Positions 1 through 7,853 are shown, counted from the first letter of the stretch. The stretch: DNA of 11,452 nucleotides from CAKSST01 sp045535505 (GCA_045535505.1 JAZSLU010000049.1:1-11452), one strand, 5' to 3'. Program-made: numbers and translations. The notes: generated by a model from the letters alone, not told the origin.

Positions 1-159
1 TACCTGTGAAGGCGCTTGGGTAGGTAAAATAGTTTCTTCAGGCATTTGACTCGTCCCTTCCGTAGGTACAACCGTAGGCGCATTTTCCGTGCCACCACCG
101 CAGGAAAAAGCACTTACAATCAATACCAGTAACAATAAACAAAGTAGAATTTTCTTCAT
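1..159 (-). CDS. Lipoprotein, N-terminal part only (runs off left edge)
   Basis: Only the first 53 codons are inside the window. They encode a lysine-charged start (MKKILL), a hydrophobic stretch and the lipobox AFSC with the acceptor cysteine at residue 20. A Gly/Thr/Pro-rich, low-complexity linker follows (GGGTENAPTVVPTEG), as seen just after the anchor of many Gram-positive surface lipoproteins. The ATG at 159 is preceded by AAGGGGG at suitable distance. The gene starts 11 bases after the stop of the M20 peptidase gene, so it is probably the fourth gene of that leftward operon. The mature domain is outside the window, so its function (solute-binding protein, enzyme or other) cannot be stated. 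The lipoprotein signal is seen directly; operon membership is inferred. Confidence 0.8.
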   Translation of the reverse strand, partial: MKKILLCLLLLVLIVSAFSCGGGTENAPTVVPTEGTSQMPEETILPTQAPSQV

Positions 160-170
160 TACAATCCCCC

Positions 171-1604
171 TTAACATTGTCCTAACAATCGAATATAAAA
201 CTCCACAGTCCGTGCAACCGCTTCAACCCGGATTCGTTCATTGTGCCCGTGAATGGTGGAACGTTCTTCCGCCGTTAAATCCATCGCGGAGAAACGGTAA
301 ACCCGATCTGAAATCCGACCATAGTGACGGCTGTCGGAGCATTGTACCATTAAATAAGGCGAGACAATACAACCTTTCCAGGTTGATGCAACTGCACAGG
401 CTACTTTATTATAGCCTTCGCAATCGGTTGTTGAAATTCGGCTGGGATTCATTCCGCCAAGAGAGGTAATTTCGACATTTTTGTCGGCAACCACCTTTTT
501 TAAATGTTCAATCGCACTGTCTATGGTATCGTAAGGGTTAAGCCTCATATTTGAAATCATTTGCGCTTTTGGGGGAATAACGTTTGCGGCACTCGACCCG
601 CTCATTTGTGTAAAAGCGACCGTCGTGCGCATTAAAGCGTTAAGTTCACCGCCCGAAGATTTGCAAATTAAATCTAAAATCGGTGCAAACAGCCAGAGGT
701 TTGCAAAAATCATTCTATATAAAAAGCTTGAATGCCTACCTAAAGTGTCAAAAAGTTTTGCAACCGGTGGGGTGATGTGATATTTAAAGGGCTTTTTAAG
801 CACCTTGCAACATGCCTTTGCCAAACGGTCAATGGGCGCATGTGGTTTGGGGGCAGATGCGTGACCGCCCGCCGATTTTGCGGTATAACAGGCATTAAGC
901 ATACCTTTTTCTGCTATACCGATAAGACCGCAAGGAGAACTTACACCGGGGAAAACGTTTTCGACAACTGCACCGCCCTCGTCAACAACCATTGCTGGTG
1001 TAATGCCGTTTGCCTCAAACCAATCAACAATGTTGCGTGCACCGTTTCCGTTGACCTCTTCACCGCCCGAAAAAGCAAAATACACATCATTTTCGGGCAT
1101 AAAGCCGTTTTCGATAAGATGGTCTGCCGCATACATAATGCCGTTAAAGGTAACCTTTGTGTCTAAAGTTCCTCTGCCCCACATAACACCGTTCTCAATT
1201 TCGGCGTCAAAGGGGGGCTTTTGCCAGCCGCTCTCGTCAACAGGTACAACATCATAGTGCGCCATCAAAACGGCGGGGTCGCCGTTGGCTTTACCTTTAA
1301 GGCAAAAAAGCAAAGCTCGGTCGGCAAGTTTTTGAAAACTGCAAACCTTGAAAACGTTAGGATAAAGCTTTGGCAAAAGCGAAATAAACTTTTCAAACTC
1401 GCCATCATCCTCAAGTGCAGGGTCAGCGTACGATACGGTTTTGCAACGCACAAGCCGAGCTAAACTTTCGGTTGCTTTTTGTTTGTCAAAGTCTTCGTTT
1501 GTTTGTTGTACAGCAATCTGATTTTTGGGTTTAAAGTTTAAGGTTCTTATAACGATAACCGCAAAAAACACTAAAAGAGCAACAATGGGTATAAGCCACC
1601 ACAT
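171..1604 (-). CDS. Membrane-anchored M20-family metallopeptidase (PM20D1/carboxypeptidase S-like)
   Basis: Predicted 477-aa zinc peptidase or amidase of family M20. Residues 2-20 are one hydrophobic anchor, so the catalytic part probably lies outside the membrane. Family motifs in order: AHYDVVP (115-121; H116 metal ligand, D118), GRGTLDTK (143-150; D148 bridging aspartate), SGGEE (179-183; catalytic and metal glutamates), VDEGG (207-211), SAGGHASAP (244-252; dimerisation-lid region) and IHGHNE (451-456; final metal histidine H452). All expected active-site residues are present. The frame is open to 1661, but ATG 1604 is preferred: the protein then begins MWWLIPIVALL, and the codon sits one base after the upstream gene's stop, with AAGAAGGG inside that gene's end. 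The family hydrolyses C-terminal residues or N-acyl amino acids; the actual substrate is unknown. Two membrane-protein genes lie directly upstream, suggesting coupled import and hydrolysis of a peptide or amino-acid conjugate. Confidence 0.88.
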   Translation of the reverse strand: MWWLIPIVALLVFFAVIVIRTLNFKPKNQIAVQQTNEDFDKQKATESLARLVRCKTVSYADPALEDDGEFEKFISLLPKLYPNVFKVCSFQKLADRALLFCLKGKANGDPAVLMAHYDVVPVDESGWQKPPFDAEIENGVMWGRGTLDTKVTFNGIMYAADHLIENGFMPENDVYFAFSGGEEVNGNGARNIVDWFEANGITPAMVVDEGGAVVENVFPGVSSPCGLIGIAEKGMLNACYTAKSAGGHASAPKPHAPIDRLAKACCKVLKKPFKYHITPPVAKLFDTLGRHSSFLYRMIFANLWLFAPILDLICKSSGGELNALMRTTVAFTQMSGSSAANVIPPKAQMISNMRLNPYDTIDSAIEHLKKVVADKNVEITSLGGMNPSRISTTDCEGYNKVACAVASTWKGCIVSPYLMVQCSDSRHYGRISDRVYRFSAMDLTAEERSTIHGHNERIRVEAVARTVEFYIRLLGQC

Positions 1605-1605
1605 A

Positions 1606-2277
1606 TTACAGCCAACCCTTCTTATACATAATTCTTGCGACCGCAACGGTGAATATAACACCCACGGGCACCATTATTCCAACCGTACCTGCGTTAAGAG
1701 CGGGAACGGCAATAAACAAAATAAGCATTAATATAATAGGTGCGATTGAAAGCTTTAAATTTTTTGATATAAACACAACTGCAAGACCACCAAAAAGTGC
1801 CGGCAGTATCATATCAAAGCAAGGTTTAAGAATGGGGGACTCTAAAACAGGGGTAAGGGGAACAATGCATATAACACCAACTATTATAATAATGGTAGTA
1901 ACTATTGAAGAAACGGCGATTGCGATGGTTGAAATAATTTCTGCTTCTTCGCTGCCCGCTTTTGTTTTTGCACGTTCCATTGCATCAAGCGCACAAGGAA
2001 GTTTAAGGTTTGAGATGTTGCCTGTTACAAAGGATAAATATGTTCCGCCTGCTCCAAGCATGGGTACGTATGTAAAGATTTCGACAATACCTACTGCCCA
2101 GTACATCGGTGCGGTTGCAAGCACGCCTTTTATCAGCACTTTCATATCGGGAACAGCACCGAAAATCAACGATACTGCTATGGGGAACATCATTATTATA
2201 AATGCAACAACAATACCCCAAATTCGTCCGTCGCGGTGGATGCTGTCCATAAAGGATAACTGTTTTTTGTTTTTCAT
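1606..2277 (-). CDS. Six-segment integral membrane protein, partner of the DUF5058-like protein
   Basis: Predicted 223-aa membrane protein of unknown function. Hydrophobic segments lie at about 20-40, 55-75, 115-139, 156-171, 176-193 and 197-216. A charged stretch sits between the second and third (about 98-112, DAMERAKTKAGSEEAE). The sequence VPMLGAGGTYLSFVTGN (71-87) is Gly-rich and looks like a conserved re-entrant or transport loop, but I cannot assign it to a named transporter family. The frame opens at a GTG (2289), but AAGGGGG would then touch the start codon. ATG 2277, 11 bases after that site, is the better start. The gene begins 16 bases after the DUF5058-like gene and ends one base before the M20 peptidase start, so the three are almost certainly co-translated. 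A two-subunit permease is inferred, not shown. Confidence 0.75.
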   Translation of the reverse strand: MKNKKQLSFMDSIHRDGRIWGIVVAFIIMMFPIAVSLIFGAVPDMKVLIKGVLATAPMYWAVGIVEIFTYVPMLGAGGTYLSFVTGNISNLKLPCALDAMERAKTKAGSEEAEIISTIAIAVSSIVTTIIIIVGVICIVPLTPVLESPILKPCFDMILPALFGGLAVVFISKNLKLSIAPIILMLILFIAVPALNAGTVGIMVPVGVIFTVAVARIMYKKGWL

Positions 2278-2293
2278 AACTTGGCGCACCCCC

Positions 2294-3028
2294 TTAACCT
2301 AACCAGTTTGTAAAGGGTATAGCACTTGCCATACCAATAATAAGACTTGCGGGTAAAGCATAGTCTTCAAGCCAACGAATTTTAAATTTCTTTGACGAAA
2401 GACCGCAAACAGCCATAACAACGGCTGATACCGCCATAACGCAAACAGGGATAAGACCTGTTGGGTCACCCTTAACAACATTACCGACATCACAGAAAAC
2501 ATAGCCTAAAAATGCAGATATCATACCTAAAAACATTGCGTTGTTAAAAACTTCGCCCCATTTTTTGTCTTTAAGGCCGATTTTTTGCATACCGCCTTGA
2601 ATTTTTTTGGTTACAAAAGGCACAAAAACAAGACCGGCGGCAATGCCTATTGTCATAACCCATAAAACCGCCGTAAAAATTGACGGATTGGTTATTGTTT
2701 GGCTGCCGGTCATACCCGCCGCAGTAAGCGCATTTTGAGCTGCAACGTTTTCATAGGTTATCGAGCCGATAACCGAAAGGCGAAGCCAAGGCAAAGCAAG
2801 ACCGAGTGATTTTGAAAGCACCACAACGCCTACAAGAATGGAAATTGCGGGTGCAACGGTGAACACGGCTGATGAAGAAATTGTTTTTTTAATAACGCCC
2901 ATATCCATATTAAGTTCTTTTGCACGTTTTATGCATTTGAACAAAAAATAAAAGGATTGCGCAAGAACAACGGCAATAATTATGCCAACAATAACAAAAA
3001 GTATGGGATGATTAACACTAAACGTCAT
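2294..3028 (-). CDS. DUF5058-like integral membrane protein, first gene of the M20 operon
   Basis: Predicted 244-aa membrane protein with about six hydrophobic segments (8-30, 53-72, 116-138, 164-181, 190-211, 224-241). The opening SVNHPILFVIVGII, the basic loop after the first segment and the LPWLRLSVIGSITYENVAAQNA stretch (79 to about 100) resemble the uncharacterised DUF5058 family as I remember it; this was not checked by a search. ATG 3028 is preceded by AAAGGGGAC at normal spacing. It is the promoter-proximal gene of a leftward operon followed by another membrane protein, an M20 peptidase and a lipoprotein. Similar size and topology of the first two proteins suggests they form a heteromeric permease, possibly for the peptidase's substrate or product. 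The family itself has no known biochemical function. Confidence 0.7.
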   Translation of the reverse strand: MTFSVNHPILFVIVGIIIAVVLAQSFYFLFKCIKRAKELNMDMGVIKKTISSSAVFTVAPAISILVGVVVLSKSLGLALPWLRLSVIGSITYENVAAQNALTAAGMTGSQTITNPSIFTAVLWVMTIGIAAGLVFVPFVTKKIQGGMQKIGLKDKKWGEVFNNAMFLGMISAFLGYVFCDVGNVVKGDPTGLIPVCVMAVSAVVMAVCGLSSKKFKIRWLEDYALPASLIIGMASAIPFTNWLG

Positions 3029-3140
3029 AATTTTTGTCCCCTTTCTGTTGATAGATTACCATATTTTATGACAAAGAACAAGTTTTTTTGCATTTTTAAG
3101 TTTAGATGCAAAGCGGTGCTTTAATGCCATAATTTTGTCA

Positions 3141-3169
3141 TTGACTATTTTTTGTTTTAATAATATATT
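3141..3169 (+). promoter_or_regulatory. Sigma-A promoter of the glycosidase-luxS operon
   Basis: TTGACT (3141-3146), a 17-base spacer and TATATT (3164-3169) form a near-consensus vegetative promoter. A second TATAAT at 3173-3178 lacks a well-spaced -35 box. The ribosome site AGGGGA (3185-3190) lies 9 bases before the ATG at 3200. Confidence 0.65.
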
Positions 3170-3199
3170 TAATATAATGTTTTTAGGGGAAGATTTTTA

Positions 3200-4507
3200 A
3201 TGAAAAAAGATGTTATAGTTAAAGTTGTTTGCTTTACGCTTATCGCAACATTTTTGTTTGTTGGTTGCCGTTCAAAAAAGGCTCAAAGTAACGTTGTTGA
3301 TACAAGTAGTTTACAAAGTGTTATTATACTGAGTTCACAAATTGAAACACCTTCGTCAAGCTTTGAAGCGCAAAGTTCGTCATCCCTACCGTCATCATCA
3401 AAAAAGCCAAGTGTCAGCAAACCTTCATCAAGCCAAAAGCCAAGTACATCTGTGCCAAATGTTGCCGAAAAAAGTGACGAAATGCGCGCGGTGTGGTTTA
3501 CATATATTGAGCTTGACAGCATTTTAAGAAAGAAAACCGCCGCACAGTTTAAAGCGGCTATTGAAGAACGGTTTAATAATTGTGTTAACCAAGGTATGAA
3601 CACGGTTATTGTTCAGGTAAGAAGCCACGCCGATGCAATTTATCAGAGCGAATATTATCCTACGGCGGTGCATTTTACAGGCAGCCGAACAAACACAGCA
3701 CCCTTTGATGCTTTGCAGATTATGGTTGATGCGGCTCATAAACGAGGACTTAAAATACACGCTTGGGTTAACCCTTTTCGAGGGCACAGGCAAAATCATC
3801 AAACAGCACCCAACGACCCGATGAAAACCTACAAAAATATGACATATTTATATGACGGAATATATTATCTTGACCCCGCCTATCCTCAGGTGCGGCAACT
3901 TATTGTTAACGGCATAAAAGAGATTGTAACAAAATATGACGTTGACGGAATTCATTTTGACGACCGTTTTTATCCCGCTCGTGACGAGAGTATAGATGCA
4001 TACTCTTATATGCTTTACGGTAACAACAAAACCCTAAAACAGTTCCGCCTTGATAATGTGAACACCCTTATTAAAGAAATTTACAAAACAATTAAAAGCA
4101 TAAAAAATATTCCTTTCGGCATATCGCCCCAAGGCAATGTTGACAACAATTATTACACCTGTTTTGCTGACGTAAAACTTTGGACCAGTCAAAAAGGATA
4201 TATTGATTATATTGCGCCCCAACTTTATTGGAGTTATTCAGAGGGAACACTGCCTTTTGAGGTTGCGCTGCCTATGTGGCAAAAAATGGTCACCTGCAAA
4301 GACGTAAAACTTATAATTGGTCTTGCGCCTTATAAGGTGGGAACAAAGGCGGAATGGAAAGCGGGCAACATTCTTGCAAGAGAAATTGCCGACAGCAGAA
4401 AATCTGCCCAATATGCAGGTTTTATAATGTATAGATATGATTATTATTTCGATAAAGTATGTGATACAGAAAGAAATAATGTTAATGCGCTTTTGGGGGT
4501 TAAATGA
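3200..4507 (+). CDS. Lipoprotein with family-10-like glycoside hydrolase domain (GHL10/DUF187)
   Basis: Predicted 435-aa cell-surface lipoprotein. Residues 1-22 form a signal peptide ending FVGC, with C23 as lipid acceptor; the -3 residue is Phe, slightly off consensus. A Ser/Lys/Pro-rich linker (about 35-90) spaces the catalytic domain from the membrane. The domain (about 94-425) carries the GHL10 (PF02638, YngK-like) hallmarks: RAVWFTY (96-102), HAWVNPFR (187-194), DGIHFDDRFYP (249-259, with the conserved acidic pair D254/D255), FGISPQG (306-312) and IAPQLYWSYS (338-347). These fit a TIM-barrel hydrolase. The natural substrate of this family is poorly defined; action on peptidoglycan or another envelope glycan is a reasonable inference. 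The stop codon overlaps the luxS start, so both genes share a message despite unrelated functions. Confidence 0.88.
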   Translation: MKKDVIVKVVCFTLIATFLFVGCRSKKAQSNVVDTSSLQSVIILSSQIETPSSSFEAQSSSSLPSSSKKPSVSKPSSSQKPSTSVPNVAEKSDEMRAVWFTYIELDSILRKKTAAQFKAAIEERFNNCVNQGMNTVIVQVRSHADAIYQSEYYPTAVHFTGSRTNTAPFDALQIMVDAAHKRGLKIHAWVNPFRGHRQNHQTAPNDPMKTYKNMTYLYDGIYYLDPAYPQVRQLIVNGIKEIVTKYDVDGIHFDDRFYPARDESIDAYSYMLYGNNKTLKQFRLDNVNTLIKEIYKTIKSIKNIPFGISPQGNVDNNYYTCFADVKLWTSQKGYIDYIAPQLYWSYSEGTLPFEVALPMWQKMVTCKDVKLIIGLAPYKVGTKAEWKAGNILAREIADSRKSAQYAGFIMYRYDYYFDKVCDTERNNVNALLGVK

Positions 4508-4974
4508 TGCAAAAAATTGAAAGTTTTACAATAGACCATTTAAAATTACAGCCGGGACTTTATGTTTCACGCAAAGATAGCCTTGACGGTATGTGTGCTA
4601 CCACTTTTGATATGCGCTATACTGCTCCCAACAAGGAACAGGTTATGCCAACAGGCGCAATCCATACGTTAGAACACCTTGGCGCAACCTATCTTCGCAA
4701 CAGCAATATAAAAGAAAAGGTTATTTATTTCGGCCCAATGGGTTGTCGCACAGGCTTTTATCTTGTGCTTTTTGGCGAGGCACAGCCCAAAGATATTTTA
4801 GACGTGGTTGTTAATATGCAAAAATTCATAATAGATTTTTCGGGTGACATTCCGGGCGCAACGGCAATAGAATGCGGCAATTTTTCTGACCAAGATTTGT
4901 GCGGCGCAAAAAAATACGCCCAGAAATATCTGGACGCATTAATTAACGATAAAAATTTTGTTTATTCCTTGTAA
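4507..4974 (+). CDS. luxS: S-ribosylhomocysteine lyase (AI-2 synthase)
   Basis: LuxS cleaves S-ribosylhomocysteine to homocysteine and 4,5-dihydroxy-2,3-pentanedione, the AI-2 precursor. It is a cytosolic enzyme of the activated methyl cycle. The 155-aa length is typical. The metal motif HTLEH is at 53-57 (H53, H57; general base E56), the catalytic Cys is C80 in GPMGCRTGFY, and the third metal ligand is C123 in ECGN. The usual ECGN..DHDL reads ECGNFSDQDL here (Gln for His), which is not a metal ligand. Two consecutive ATGs are possible (4504 and 4507); 4507 is chosen because it lies 7 bases after GGGGG (4495-4499) and gives the usual MxKIESF opening. The start overlaps the TGA of the glycosidase gene, implying translational coupling. 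The 3' end overlaps the convergent rsmA by 13 bp. No other methyl-cycle gene is nearby. Confidence 0.97.
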   Translation: MQKIESFTIDHLKLQPGLYVSRKDSLDGMCATTFDMRYTAPNKEQVMPTGAIHTLEHLGATYLRNSNIKEKVIYFGPMGCRTGFYLVLFGEAQPKDILDVVVNMQKFIIDFSGDIPGATAIECGNFSDQDLCGAKKYAQKYLDALINDKNFVYSL

Positions 4975-5786
4975 AGCAAATCTGAAAGCATAGCGGTTTG
5001 CTCAAAAGACAATTCTTCCATACGGGCGGTGGGTGATATACCTGCCGCTTGTATTGCTGTTTGCAGTGTGTCTTTATCAATGCCCAAAGAAGAAAGCGAG
5101 TTTGTTAAGGTCTTTCGTCTTTGTGCAAAACCTGCTTTAACCACCTTAAAGAAAAAGTCGGAATTCTTAATTTTAACGGGCGGTTCGCTTCGGGGAATGA
5201 GTTTTATAACACAACTATCTACCTGCGGAACAGGGTCAAAGGCTTGGCGCCCTACGTCAAACAAAATGGCGGAGTCGCAATAATATTTTACGGCATAGGT
5301 TACTGCGCCGCATTCGCGAGATGGGATAGGTGCACACAGACGCTCGGCGGCTTCTTTTTGCACCATTACGGTGATAGATTCAATGTCAAGCCGTTCTTCA
5401 AGCAACATCATTATAATAGGAGAGGTTATATAGTAAGGCAGGTTTGCACAAACCGCCTTTTTTTCATATTCGCCCAAATGGTCGCAAAGAAAAGTTTTAA
5501 GGTCAAATTGCATAACGTCACCGAACGTAACGTCAACGTTGGGATGCTCTTTTTTCAGTTTTTCCAAATCACGCTCAAGTCGGGTATCAATCTCAATGGC
5601 GGCAACCTTGCCGGCGGCTTTTGCAAGTTCACGAGTTAATGCTCCCTGACCCGGGCCGATTTCTAAAATGCCGTAATCCTTGCTGTCATATTCCGACGCA
5701 ATGCGGGGACAAACGCTCGGGTCAACAAGAAAGTTTTGCCCCAAGCTGTGTGAATGATTAAAGCCTTTGTTTTTTTTGTTTGCCAT
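4962..5786 (-). CDS. rsmA: 16S rRNA (adenine(1518)-N(6)/adenine(1519)-N(6))-dimethyltransferase
   Basis: RsmA (KsgA) uses S-adenosylmethionine to dimethylate two adjacent adenosines in helix 45 of 16S rRNA, a late quality check on 30S assembly. The 274-aa protein has the family blocks in order: LGQNFL (15-20), the SAM-binding EIGPGQGALT (42-51), an acidic ribose contact in AAIEID (62-67), GDVMQFDL (89-96), the catalytic NLPYYITSP (115-123), and FAQRRKTLTNSL (220-231) opening the C-terminal helical domain. The frame extends to a TTG at 5798, but ATG 5786 follows GGTGAT at good spacing and gives MANKKNKGF; ATG 5792 is the alternative. It is transcribed alone from its own promoter and converges on luxS with overlapping ends; no terminator is visible in the overlap. 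Confidence 0.96.
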   Translation of the reverse strand: MANKKNKGFNHSHSLGQNFLVDPSVCPRIASEYDSKDYGILEIGPGQGALTRELAKAAGKVAAIEIDTRLERDLEKLKKEHPNVDVTFGDVMQFDLKTFLCDHLGEYEKKAVCANLPYYITSPIIMMLLEERLDIESITVMVQKEAAERLCAPIPSRECGAVTYAVKYYCDSAILFDVGRQAFDPVPQVDSCVIKLIPRSEPPVKIKNSDFFFKVVKAGFAQRRKTLTNSLSSLGIDKDTLQTAIQAAGISPTARMEELSFEQTAMLSDLLYKE

Positions 5787-5802
5787 TTTCATCACCAATA
5801 TG

Positions 5803-5831
5803 ATTATACATTATATTGCAAAACTTCGCAA
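5803..5831 (-). promoter_or_regulatory. rsmA promoter
   Basis: On the minus strand TTGCGA (5831-5826), a 17-base spacer and a perfect TATAAT (5808-5803) lie 17 bases before the rsmA ATG. This implies a very short 5' untranslated leader. Confidence 0.65.
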
Positions 5832-5841
5832 TAAATTGTTA

Positions 5842-5870
5842 GTGACAAAATAAAATTAATGTGTTACAAT
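5842..5870 (+). promoter_or_regulatory. Promoter of the 247-aa gene and ugd
   Basis: GTGACA (5842-5847), a 17-base spacer and TACAAT (5865-5870) are divergent from, and just beyond, the rsmA promoter. A TATAAT at 5875-5880 is a better -10 but has no matching -35. The site GAAAGGTGA (5887-5895) precedes ATG 5903. Confidence 0.5.
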
Positions 5871-5902
5871 ACATTATAATATCCTTGAAAGGTGAAAAAC
5901 AG

Positions 5903-6646
5903 ATGGAAAACCATTTTTTTGATGTTGTTTTAAAACAACTTGAAGAGTTTATTAAAGAACAGGGTTTTGAAAAACGAGAGGACGGATCCTATCAAAACGA
6001 GTCAAAATGTTTTAAAATTGAATTTGATGAGACGCAGGGTCTTTACAATTTATATCTTGCCGATGCTGACGACCAGCCCGAGTTTGCAACCGTAAGCAGT
6101 TGGCGTTTTAGTGATGAAAAGGGCGAAAAAGAAGCAACCACCATCGGCCGTGACTTTTTAGACACCTTGCAAACAAAAATGGGTGTAAAGGCTAACGTTG
6201 TAAAAAGCGCTGCAAATATTCCGCTGCCCAAAAAAAGCAGTTCAAAAACAAACGATATTAATGCCTTGGCACAGCAGATGCTTGCTGTTTTTCCAAAATA
6301 TAAAGATGCCTACAAAGAACACGTAGCCGAATATGGCGAATTTTTGTATATTAACTTTTTTGCAAACACCGTTGTGCTTGACATAAGACAAGCACTTGAT
6401 GAGGGCAGCAAAAAGCCGCTTAAAAAGATTTTTGATGTGTTGTGCAACGTTTATGTTGAGGGCGACCGCACAACCCAAAACGCCATTGCGGTTACTATTA
6501 TCACAGGCGCAATTTCCGATAGTAAAGAGCGTTTTGAAACCGCAATTTCTTACATTGGTGATTGCACGTATTTAAAAACCGCCATAACCCAGCTTAACAG
6601 AGAATATAATGCAAAAAACAAAAAGCTTAAAACTATGATTGGTTAA
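5903..6646 (+). CDS. Unrecognised two-part cytosolic protein
   Basis: I do not recognise this 247-aa protein. It has no signal peptide or membrane segment. It appears to have two parts: an acidic N-terminal half (about 1-100, with beta-rich stretches such as CFKIEFDETQGLYNLYLADA) and a helical C-terminal half (about 115-235, with FLYINFFANTVVLDIRQAL and FDVLCNVYVEGDRTTQNAI), joined by a Lys/Ser linker at about 110-116 (KKSSSK). No catalytic motif stands out. The frame is open from a GTG at 5861, but that lies inside the promoter; ATG 5903 follows GAAAGGTGA at proper distance. It sits 19 bases upstream of ugd with no terminator between, so they are likely co-transcribed; a link in function is not evident. 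Domains of unknown function seen in Clostridia are the likeliest match. Confidence 0.75.
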   Translation: MENHFFDVVLKQLEEFIKEQGFEKREDGSYQNESKCFKIEFDETQGLYNLYLADADDQPEFATVSSWRFSDEKGEKEATTIGRDFLDTLQTKMGVKANVVKSAANIPLPKKSSSKTNDINALAQQMLAVFPKYKDAYKEHVAEYGEFLYINFFANTVVLDIRQALDEGSKKPLKKIFDVLCNVYVEGDRTTQNAIAVTIITGAISDSKERFETAISYIGDCTYLKTAITQLNREYNAKNKKLKTMIG

Positions 6647-6665
6647 AAACCAAAGGAGTATAGCT

Positions 6666-7850
6666 ATGAAGATTGCTGTTGCAGGAATGGGATATGTAGG
6701 CTTGTCAATGGCAGTGTTGTTGTCACAGCACAACCAAGTGGTTGCTATTGATATAGTGCCCAAAAAGGTTGAAATGGTAAACAACAGAAAATCTCCCATT
6801 CAAGACAAAGAAATTGAAGAATATTTGCAAACAAAAAGCTTGAATTTGAAAGCGACTCAGGATAATAAGCAGGCGTACTCTGATGCGGATTATATTATTA
6901 TTGCCGCACCCACAAACTATGACCCTCAAAAAAATTATTTTGATACTACCGCAGTTGAGAGCGTTATAGAAACGGCGTTAAAATATAATTCTAATGCATA
7001 TTTGATTATAAAATCAACAATTCCTGTCGGTTATACCGAACAAATAAGAAAAAAATATAACTGCGATAGAATTTTGTTCAGTCCCGAATTTTTAAGGGAG
7101 AGCAAAGCGTTATATGACAATTTATATCCAAGCAGAATTATCGTTGGCGTAGATGAAAAGGACCAAAAATCCGTTTGTGCGGCAGAAACCTTTGCCAAAC
7201 TGCTCAGACAAGGGGCAATAAAAGAAAATGTTGACACCTTGTTTATGGGCTTTACCGAGGCAGAGGCAGTTAAACTGTTCTCTAACACATATCTTGCATT
7301 AAGGGTTGCATATTTTAACGAACTCGACACCTATGCTGAAGTCAGAGGTCTTAACACCAAGCAAATTATTGAGGGCGTTGGACTTGACCCACGAATCGGA
7401 AATCATTATAATAATCCGTCTTTTGGATACGGCGGTTATTGTTTGCCCAAAGACACAAAACAGCTTTTGGCAAACTATAATGATGTTCCCAACAATATAA
7501 TAGCGGCAATAGTTGATGCAAACCGAACCAGAAAAGACTATATTGCTGACAGAATAATGGCAAAAAAACCCAACGTTGTTGGGGTTTATAGATTGACCAT
7601 GAAGTCGAACTCGGATAATTTCAGAGCATCTTCTATACAGGGCGTTATGAAACGTATTAAAGCAAAGGGTATAGAGGTTGTGGTGTATGAGCCCACGCTC
7701 TGTGAGGACAAGTTCTTTAATTCAAGGGTTATAAAAGATATTGACGAGTTTAAGAAAATAAGCGACGTTATAATTGCAAACAGATATAATGACGAAATAC
7801 AAGACGTTATTGACAAGGTTTATACAAGAGATTTATATTTTAGAGATTAA
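6666..7850 (+). CDS. ugd: UDP-glucose 6-dehydrogenase (nucleotide-sugar dehydrogenase)
   Basis: Cytosolic enzyme that oxidises UDP-glucose twice with NAD+ to UDP-glucuronate, a precursor for capsule, exopolysaccharide or teichuronic-acid synthesis. The 394-aa length matches the short (E. coli/Klebsiella) class. Seen in order: Rossmann motif AGMGYVGLSMA (6-16) with the acidic D29, KSTIPVGYT (116-124), SPEFLRES (139-146; E142), AVKLFSNTYLALRVAYFNEL (201-220; K203) and the catalytic-cysteine block FGYGGYCLPKDTK (253-265; C259). The C-terminal UDP-binding domain (about 300-394) is complete. ATG 6666 follows AAAGGAG (6652-6658) by 7 bases; the frame is open upstream to 6639 but without a better start. 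UDP-ManNAc or UDP-GlcNAc dehydrogenases are relatives, but the close match to the short Ugd class favours UDP-glucose. It is the last gene of its unit, followed by a terminator. No other polysaccharide gene is in view. Confidence 0.92.
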   Translation: MKIAVAGMGYVGLSMAVLLSQHNQVVAIDIVPKKVEMVNNRKSPIQDKEIEEYLQTKSLNLKATQDNKQAYSDADYIIIAAPTNYDPQKNYFDTTAVESVIETALKYNSNAYLIIKSTIPVGYTEQIRKKYNCDRILFSPEFLRESKALYDNLYPSRIIVGVDEKDQKSVCAAETFAKLLRQGAIKENVDTLFMGFTEAEAVKLFSNTYLALRVAYFNELDTYAEVRGLNTKQIIEGVGLDPRIGNHYNNPSFGYGGYCLPKDTKQLLANYNDVPNNIIAAIVDANRTRKDYIADRIMAKKPNVVGVYRLTMKSNSDNFRASSIQGVMKRIKAKGIEVVVYEPTLCEDKFFNSRVIKDIDEFKKISDVIIANRYNDEIQDVIDKVYTRDLYFRD

Positions 7851-7853
7851 AAC

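Noticed and set aside
1649..2302. 217-aa plus-strand open frame opposite the second membrane-protein gene
   Set aside because: It is an antisense shadow of a convincing membrane-protein gene, with no ribosome site or promoter and low-complexity Thr/Ile composition caused by the opposite strand.
3029..3130. Leftward promoter for the DUF5058-like operon: TTGTTC, 17 bases, TAATCT
   Set aside because: Both hexamers match consensus poorly. A promoter must exist in this gap or be activator-dependent, but I cannot place it with confidence.
4974..5007. Weak hairpin GCAAATC/GGTTTGC just after luxS as a terminator
   Set aside because: The stem is only seven pairs with a long loop and no T-tract, and it is entirely inside the rsmA coding sequence.
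5121..5639. 172-aa plus-strand open frame within rsmA
   Set aside because: It lies wholly antisense to rsmA, whose motifs are all present; no ribosome site is evident.
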